Shown in pieces: positions 7,837 to 12,477 of a stretch of 12,477 nucleotides of DNA (position 1 is the stretch's first letter; every line of letters begins with the position of its first letter). Both the position numbers and the translations under genes were made by a program. A model generated the notes under the pieces. The model was not told where the DNA came from, did no database searches, and saw only the letters and a list, made by a program, of their open reading frames with translations. Where the stretch lies: contig JAQUAR010000018.1 of the NCBI GenBank assembly GCA_028687155.1, positions 1-12,477 on the forward strand, given 5' to 3'. Source of the DNA: Methylacidiphilaceae bacterium. Lineage in GTDB: Bacteria; Verrucomicrobiota; Verrucomicrobiia; Methylacidiphilales; Methylacidiphilaceae.

Positions 7837-8073
7837 TCACGGCCGCCGCCGGGGCCTGTGCCTGTGGCGAATCGCTGTTGCCAAGGGAGAAGGGGAAACG
7901 GGGGAAGCGGACGTCTCCCGTTGCCCAAGGGACGCTCCGCACCCTGTGCAGAGGTAGTCATAGATCTCCTTTCCCGGCAGAACGAGCAGGAGCCGCTCCC
8001 GGACCGCCATGGGCTTCCGGCACGAGGAACAATAAAGAGTCGAAGCCGAAAAACTTTCGAAGGACCGGCTCAT
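7837..8073 (-). CDS. Small four-cysteine zinc-ribbon protein
   Basis: A 78-residue protein with two CxxC pairs: Cys15 and Cys18 in LYCSSCRKPM, and Cys42 and Cys45 in YLCTGCGASLG. They are separated by ERLLLVLPGKEIYDY, giving a compact beta-rich zinc ribbon. The ribbon spans about residues 13-50. The remainder is a Ser/Pro then His/Arg-rich tail ending RHRHRPRRRP, which could contact nucleic acid or simply be disordered. The function is unknown to me. It starts with ATG 8073, without a clear Shine-Dalgarno, and ends 39 bases before fmt on the same strand, so co-expression with fmt is likely. That makes a role near translation plausible but unproven. The regular CxxC pattern and codon use argue against a chance frame. 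Confidence 0.7.
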   Translation of the reverse strand: MSRSFESFSASTLYCSSCRKPMAVRERLLLVLPGKEIYDYLCTGCGASLGQRETSASPVSPSPLATAIRHRHRPRRRP

Positions 8074-8122
8074 GAGTTAAACTTAGCCATTGCCGGCGAC
8101 AAGCCGCAAGGCAATTGGTAAC

Positions 8123-8137
8123 CCGACGTTGCGTCGG
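8123..8137. repeat. Small perfect hairpin in the divergent spacer before the Sua5 gene
   Basis: CCGACG-TTG-CGTCGG forms a 6-bp stem with a 3-base loop in the 146-base spacer between the zinc-ribbon gene and the Sua5 gene. There is no following T-run, so it is not a typical terminator. An imperfect pair, ATTGCC at 8089-8094 with GGCAAT at 8110-8115, lies beside it. This could be leader structure or chance. Confidence 0.35.
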
Positions 8138-8219
8138 CTGGGCGACCCGTCTCTTCCCCGCTTCTTCCCGTTTTGGAGAGGAGGTGGAGAGAATCGGGCG
8201 ACGGAAGAGGGAGCTGATC

Positions 8220-9260
8220 ATGGAACGAGCGTTTTCCTCGGAGGTCGACGCGCTCCTCGATCGAGCCACGGCCTTATTGCGTGCGGGAGAGATCGTCGGA
8301 GTGCCGACGGAAACGGTTTACGGACTGGCGGCCGACTCGACCAATCCCGCGGCGGTTACAAGGCTCTTCGAGCGGAAGAGGCGAGCCTTCTCCCACCCGG
8401 TCAGCCTCCTCTGTGCGTCGGCGCGGATGGCCTTTGGCCTGTTGACCGATCTTCCGGAGAGTGCCGTCCGGCTCGCGGAGCGTTTCTGGCCCGGCCCACT
8501 GACCATGATCCTGCGCAAGCGACCCGAGGCCGTTCTCGATCTCCTGACGGCGGGCCTCCCGTTCGTGGGGGTACGCGTCCCCGATCATCCGCTCACCCTC
8601 GCTCTTTTGAAGCGCTTCGGTGGTCCATTAGCCACCTCGAGCGCCAATCGCTCTGGCCATATCAGCCCGACCACGGCCGCTGCCGTCCGGCGCGAGTTTG
8701 GGGAAGAGATCTCCCTCGTACTCGACGGCGGTCCTTGTTGTGTAGGCGTAGAATCGACTGTGATTTCCCTTGCGCTTCCGCGGGCCCTCTTAGTTCGCCA
8801 AGGGGGAGTCCCACGTGAGTTTCTGGAAGAAGAGATCGGCTCTCTCGATTGCGAAACGGACCACGAACGTCCCCAACCGGCCCTCGGTCGTCTTCGTCAG
8901 TCTTATGCTCTGCGAACGCCCCTCATCCTGATCCAAGCGCCAGGAGAGGTTCCCCTCTCCGAGCGAAGGGAGGCCGGGCTTCTCGCCTGGGGGCCCTGCC
9001 AAGACGGTTTTGCCATTGCGCGCAGCCTCTCTCCGTCTTCCCGATTGGAGGAAGCAGCGGCCAATCTTTTCAGTCAGCTTCGGGAGCTCGACGAAAGCGG
9101 TCTAAACCGGATTTATGCCATGCTGGCACCCAATCACGGTCTTGGCCGAGCGATCAACGAGCGGCTCCGAAAGGGAGCCAACGTTTCCGCTTCCCCGAAC
9201 AACCACGGCAACCAGACTCAGGCGAGGAGGCCCGCTTCTCCCTCCTCTTCCGGATCCTGA
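8220..9260 (+). CDS. Threonylcarbamoyl-AMP synthase, Sua5 type (with C-terminal domain)
   Basis: It makes threonylcarbamoyl-AMP from threonine, bicarbonate and ATP, the first step of the t6A modification at position 37 of ANN-decoding tRNAs; a TsaD complex then transfers the group. The 346 residues are the long Sua5 form rather than the short TsaC. The YrdC domain (about 8-205) shows GVPTETVYGLA at 27-37, RFWPGPLT at 88-95, ATSSANRSG at 138-146 and GVESTV at 176-181. The Sua5 domain (about 233-318) contains NLFSQLRELDESGLNRIYA and GLGRAINERL. The interdomain loop is unusual: it reads ALGRLRQSYALRTP where most Sua5 proteins have SPG...HYAP. ATG 8220 is chosen over an in-frame start at 8115 because AGAGGGAG lies 6 bases upstream and homology begins there. 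The last 43 bases overlap gyrA on the opposite strand, encoding a Ser/Pro/Asn-rich tail. Confidence 0.94.
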   Translation: MERAFSSEVDALLDRATALLRAGEIVGVPTETVYGLAADSTNPAAVTRLFERKRRAFSHPVSLLCASARMAFGLLTDLPESAVRLAERFWPGPLTMILRKRPEAVLDLLTAGLPFVGVRVPDHPLTLALLKRFGGPLATSSANRSGHISPTTAAAVRREFGEEISLVLDGGPCCVGVESTVISLALPRALLVRQGGVPREFLEEEIGSLDCETDHERPQPALGRLRQSYALRTPLILIQAPGEVPLSERREAGLLAWGPCQDGFAIARSLSPSSRLEEAAANLFSQLRELDESGLNRIYAMLAPNHGLGRAINERLRKGANVSASPNNHGNQTQARRPASPSSSGS

Positions 9261-11818
9261 TCCGGCACCACTCGCGCGACGCTGACCAGCCGATCGCCTT
9301 GGTCAAGCTGGAGAAGGCGCACTCCTTGGGTATTGCGCCCGACTCGCCGGACTCCCTTCACCGGCATCCGGACCGTAATCCCTTTCTCCGTAAGGAGCAT
9401 GAGCTCATCGCCATCGACGACCGAGAGAGCGGCCACCACCTCTCCCGTCCTCTTAGTCATCTTCATGGTGATGACCCCCTTGCCGCCACGTCCCTGCCGG
9501 CGGTATTCGTCAAAGTCGGTCCGTTTCCCGAGGCCGTTGGAACCAGCCACCAAGAGAGTGGCAGCGGGATCGACCACGGCGGCCGCCACGACCCGGTCCT
9601 CCTTGGACAAGCGAATACCCCGTACCCCGCCGGCGGTCCTACCCATGGAGCGGACCTCCTCCTCGGGAAAGCGGATGCTCAAGCCTTCTCGAGAAATTAA
9701 GACGACTTCGCGATCGCCCGTAGTGAACTTCACGTCGATCAACCGATCGCCCTCCGAGATGTTGATCGCCCGGATCCCCTTCTTGCGCATATGGGCAAAG
9801 TCGGACAGCGGCGTCTTCTTCACTTGGCCGAGGGCGGTACAGAAGAAGAGGAACCCCGGGCGATCCCAGGAGGCTCCCTCTTCGGAGGAGTCCACCACCC
9901 GAAGGAGGGAGGCAATCTCCTCGCCCTGCGCGAGCTGGAGCACGTTGGCAATGCTTCTGCCCTTGGCCGCCCGTGCCATCTCCGGAATTTCATAGACTCG
10001 CTCCACGTAGGCACGCCCCGCCGTGGTGAAGAAAATCAGGTGATCATGCGTGGAGGCGGTGAAGAGTTGCTCCACGAAATCATTTTCTTCGGTCCGTTCG
10101 CCTTCCTGGGCCACCATCCCGATCACGCCTCGGCCGCCGCGCCGTTGCAGCCGGTAGTTGGCCAAGCCCGTTCTCTTGATATAGCCTCGATGCGTCAGGG
10201 TGATGACGACCGCTTCCCGGGCCACCAGATCTTCAAAGGCGACCTCCCCTTGCGCCGGCACGATCTCCGTCCTCCTCGGGGTTGCCCGCTTGGCGGCAAT
10301 CTCCAGCAGTTCAGTTCGAATCAGGGCCAGGACCCGAGCTTCGCTTCCGAGAATCTCCTCGAGCTCCCGGGCACGCTCCATCAGCTTTCGATAGTCCTCA
10401 ATGATCTTTTCCCTCTCGAGACCGGTGAGCTGGTAGAGGCGCAGGTCGAGGATCGCGTCGAGCTGCGCGTTGGAGAGGACGTATCGGCCGTTCTCCAACC
10501 GCTCCGCATGGCGAACGACGATTCCGAAGGCTTCTACCTGCTCTCGAGTAAATTCATATCCGCCCAGCTCGATCCGAGCGGCTTCCCGATTGGCCGCCCC
10601 TCGAATCACGCGGAGAAACTCGTCCAAGTTCGCCAGGGCGATCAGATATCCCTCCAGGATCTCCGCCCGCTCTTCGGCCTTCCGGAGTTCAAAGCGGCTG
10701 CGCCGCAGAACCACCTCTCTCCGATGCTCCAGGTAGGCAAGCAGCATCTCCTTGAGATTGAGGGTGCGAGGCCGTCCTCCGTCGATCGCCAGGGAGTTCA
10801 CGGCAAAGATCGTTTCGAGGGGAGTGAGCCGATAGAGATTGTTTTCGACGACCTTGGCCAGGGCATCGCGGCGCAGCTCGATGACGACCCGGGTGTTCTC
10901 GTCGGATTCATCGCGGACGTCGCTCGCATCGATCATCTTTTCCGTGATGAGATCGCCGATCCGCTCCACCAGGGTAGCTCGATTCACGTTGAAGGGGATC
11001 TCGTCGACGATGAGGGTCGATCGCCCGTTCCTCCCCTCTTCCACGTGCAGACGCGCTCTTAGTCGCACGCTTCCTTTTCCGGTCAGGAAATAGTTTCGAA
11101 TCCCCTCCTGTCCCACCACGATCCCTCCGGTCGGAAAATCGGGTCCTCGGACGAACTGGAGCAGATCCTCTGCGGTCGACGCGGGGTTATCGATGAGAGC
11201 ACAGACACCCTGCACAAGCTCACCGAGATTGTGCGGCGGGATGTTCGTTGCCATCCCCACCGCAATGCCCGTGCTCCCATTGAGGAGCAAGTTCGGAAAA
11301 GCCGCAGGAAAGACAACGGGCTCGGTTCGCGTCTCGTCGTAGTTTGGGACGAAGTCGACCGTGTCCTTGTCCATGTCCGCCATTAAAAGGGATCCAAGAT
11401 GGGTCAAGCGGGCTTCGGTGTACCGCATCGCCGCAGGGGGATCGCCTTCCACCGACCCGAAGTTACCCTGTCCATCGATCAGCAGGTCGCGCATCGCCCA
11501 CGGCTGAGCCATGTGGACCAAAGTCGGATAGATCGCCTGATCACCATGCGGGTGATAGTTTCCCATGGTCTCGCCGACGATCTTGGCGCATTTGAGGTGT
11601 TTCCGATTCGGAGCCAAGCCGAGCTCGTGCATCGAGTAGAGGATCCGTCTCTGCGAGGGCTTCAATCCGTCGCGCACATCCGGGAGAGCGCGGGAAATGA
11701 TGACGGACATCGCATAGTCGAGGAAGCAGTTGCGCATCTCCTCGGAGACGTCGCGGGCCTCGAAGCGCTCCGCTCCCAGAAGCGGCTGCCCCTCTCCCTC
11801 GGTTGTCCCATCCGGCAT
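9218..11818 (-). CDS. gyrA: DNA gyrase subunit A
   Basis: This is the DNA-cleaving and wrapping subunit of gyrase, which with GyrB introduces negative supercoils using ATP. ATG 11818 gives 866 residues (E. coli has 875). The winged-helix/tower core (about 20-500) begins EEMRNCFLDYAMSVIISRAL and carries the catalytic tyrosine Tyr133 in AMRYTEARL. The C-terminal beta-pinwheel (about 535-850) carries the GyrA box QRRGGRG at 558-564, which identifies gyrase rather than topoisomerase IV, plus degenerate box-like repeats such as RRQGRGGKG (773-781). The quinolone-region segment reads HGDQAIYP, with Gln94 and Pro98 where E. coli has Ser83 and Asp87. The tail DPEEEGEAGLLA is short and acidic. An in-frame start at 11899 would overlap gyrB and is rejected; AGAGGGAGAG precedes 11818. 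It starts 16 bases after gyrB and overlaps the Sua5 gene tail-to-tail by 43 bases. Confidence 0.98.
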   Translation of the reverse strand: MPDGTTEGEGQPLLGAERFEARDVSEEMRNCFLDYAMSVIISRALPDVRDGLKPSQRRILYSMHELGLAPNRKHLKCAKIVGETMGNYHPHGDQAIYPTLVHMAQPWAMRDLLIDGQGNFGSVEGDPPAAMRYTEARLTHLGSLLMADMDKDTVDFVPNYDETRTEPVVFPAAFPNLLLNGSTGIAVGMATNIPPHNLGELVQGVCALIDNPASTAEDLLQFVRGPDFPTGGIVVGQEGIRNYFLTGKGSVRLRARLHVEEGRNGRSTLIVDEIPFNVNRATLVERIGDLITEKMIDASDVRDESDENTRVVIELRRDALAKVVENNLYRLTPLETIFAVNSLAIDGGRPRTLNLKEMLLAYLEHRREVVLRRSRFELRKAEERAEILEGYLIALANLDEFLRVIRGAANREAARIELGGYEFTREQVEAFGIVVRHAERLENGRYVLSNAQLDAILDLRLYQLTGLEREKIIEDYRKLMERARELEEILGSEARVLALIRTELLEIAAKRATPRRTEIVPAQGEVAFEDLVAREAVVITLTHRGYIKRTGLANYRLQRRGGRGVIGMVAQEGERTEENDFVEQLFTASTHDHLIFFTTAGRAYVERVYEIPEMARAAKGRSIANVLQLAQGEEIASLLRVVDSSEEGASWDRPGFLFFCTALGQVKKTPLSDFAHMRKKGIRAINISEGDRLIDVKFTTGDREVVLISREGLSIRFPEEEVRSMGRTAGGVRGIRLSKEDRVVAAAVVDPAATLLVAGSNGLGKRTDFDEYRRQGRGGKGVITMKMTKRTGEVVAALSVVDGDELMLLTEKGITVRMPVKGVRRVGRNTQGVRLLQLDQGDRLVSVARVVPDQDPEEEGEAGLLA

Positions 11819-11834
11819 GTAATCTACTCTCCCT

Positions 11835-12477
11835 CTACACGTCCAGATTGCGGACGTGAAGCGCGTTTTCCTCGATGAACCGTCTCCGGGGCTCCACAAT
11901 ATCCCCCATCAGCGTCGCAAAAATCTCTTGCGCCGTAGCCGCATCGGCGATTTCGACCTGCAGGAGCTTTCTGCGCTCCGGGTCCATCGTCGTCTCGTAG
12001 AGCTGCTTCGGATTCATCTCTCCCAACCCCTTGAACCGCTTGACCTCGACTCCGCGTCTACCCACCTCCTTGACGGCCGTCAAGATTTCGCTCGGCGAAT
12101 AGAGGAGCCGACGGCTCTCTCCCTCCCCTTCGAGAAAGGCGTAGAGAGGCTCTACGGAGCGAGCCCGGGAGATAGGCATCCCCAGCTCGGCCAGTTGGTC
12201 GAGCTTCTCCCGGATGCTCTTACTTTCATAAAGCTCAATATGGGTCGCCCGGCGGAATCGCGGTCTCGACTCTTCCGCACCGTCGCCCCCTTCGGCGGAA
12301 GCCGACTCTGCTTCCGGCTGCTCCAGCGCCGGCTCTTCCTCGGGGGTCGTAGGCTCCGCTTCTGAAGAAAGCCCGGTCCCGCCATTCCCGTTGTCGTGCT
12401 CAAAAAGCGCCAAGTCGGGATTGGCTTCGGCGAAACGAGCGAGATCCCCATCCGAACAGAAGAAACGGACCTCTTCC
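11835..12477 (-). CDS. gyrB: DNA gyrase subunit B, C-terminal part (5' end outside window)
   Basis: This is the ATPase and TOPRIM subunit of gyrase; only the last 213 residues are seen, with the frame open to the right edge. The end of the TOPRIM/C-terminal region is unmistakable: [20 protein letters not shown], then [20 protein letters not shown] and the terminus RNLDV. Before it is an Asn/Gly/Glu-rich, strongly acidic low-complexity stretch (about 12398-12264, [20 protein letters not shown]) that interrupts the usual segment between the TOPRIM core and the tail. Lineage-specific insertions occur there in GyrB; this one looks disordered. An in-frame TTG at 12413 is internal to the gene, not a start. 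TAG at 11835 is followed 16 bases later by gyrA, so the two are a gyrB-gyrA operon. Confidence 0.96.
   Translation of the reverse strand, partial: EEVRFFCSDGDLARFAEANPDLALFEHDNGNGGTGLSSEAEPTTPEEEPALEQPEAESASAEGGDGAEESRPRFRRATHIELYESKSIREKLDQLAELGMPISRARSVEPLYAFLEGEGESRRLLYSPSEILTAVKEVGRRGVEVKRFKGLGEMNPKQLYETTMDPERRKLLQVEIADAATAQEIFATLMGDIVEPRRRFIEENALHVRNLDV

Noticed and set aside
8074..8115. Possible promoter for the zinc-ribbon gene on the minus strand (TTGCGG, 18-base spacer, TAAGTT)
   Set aside because: Matches to consensus are weak and the -10 would lie only 6 bases from the start codon, implying a leaderless message for which I have no other support.
9791..11062. A 423-codon open frame on the plus strand
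   Set aside because: It lies entirely antisense to well-conserved gyrA and shows no recognisable domain.

Overview
The window is a compact, GC-rich bacterial chromosome segment with no RNA gene, mobile element or CRISPR array that I can see. A BBP2-type porin, a CusB-like periplasmic adaptor and several signal peptides show a Gram-negative envelope. The gyrase sequences, the porin type and the NfeD/flotillin cluster fit the PVC group. A high-GC verrucomicrobial lineage (possibly near Methylacidimicrobium) is my best guess, inferred from sequence style alone.

Layout. Positions 1-4614, all on the minus strand, read in transcription order as follows: a long NfeD membrane protease with C-terminal OB fold (4614-3214); a short NfeD-like OB-fold gene, coupled by ATGA and apparently frameshifted (3217-3010); floA (2993-1992); an unrecognised protein with one membrane segment and a proline-rich region (1967-1458); and a heavy-metal-binding-domain CusB/HlyD-type efflux adaptor running off the left edge (1400-1). 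The first four have gaps of -4, 16 and 24 bases and look like one membrane-organisation operon. A porin (4727-6337) is divergent from it across a 112-base spacer.

The porin converges, with only 10 bases between, on a minus-strand group: a small zinc-ribbon protein (8073-7837), fmt (7797-6805) and an unrecognised 162-residue protein overlapping the fmt end (6836-6348). Divergent from that group is a full-length Sua5-type threonylcarbamoyl-AMP synthase (8220-9260). Its last 43 bases overlap, tail to tail, the 3' end of gyrA (11818-9218). gyrA follows the gyrB 3' end (11835, running off the right edge) by 16 bases.

How the genes work together. gyrB-gyrA make DNA gyrase. fmt and the Sua5 gene both serve translation (initiator tRNA formylation and t6A tRNA modification). 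The NfeD-FloA cluster is the flotillin membrane-scaffold system with an uncharacterised fourth member. The adaptor begins what is probably a metal-efflux locus.

I see no strong candidate for a wholly new system. The most informative points are the broken or recoded short NfeD gene, the unknown floA neighbour, the unusual quinolone-region residues of GyrA, and the sua5/gyrA overlap.
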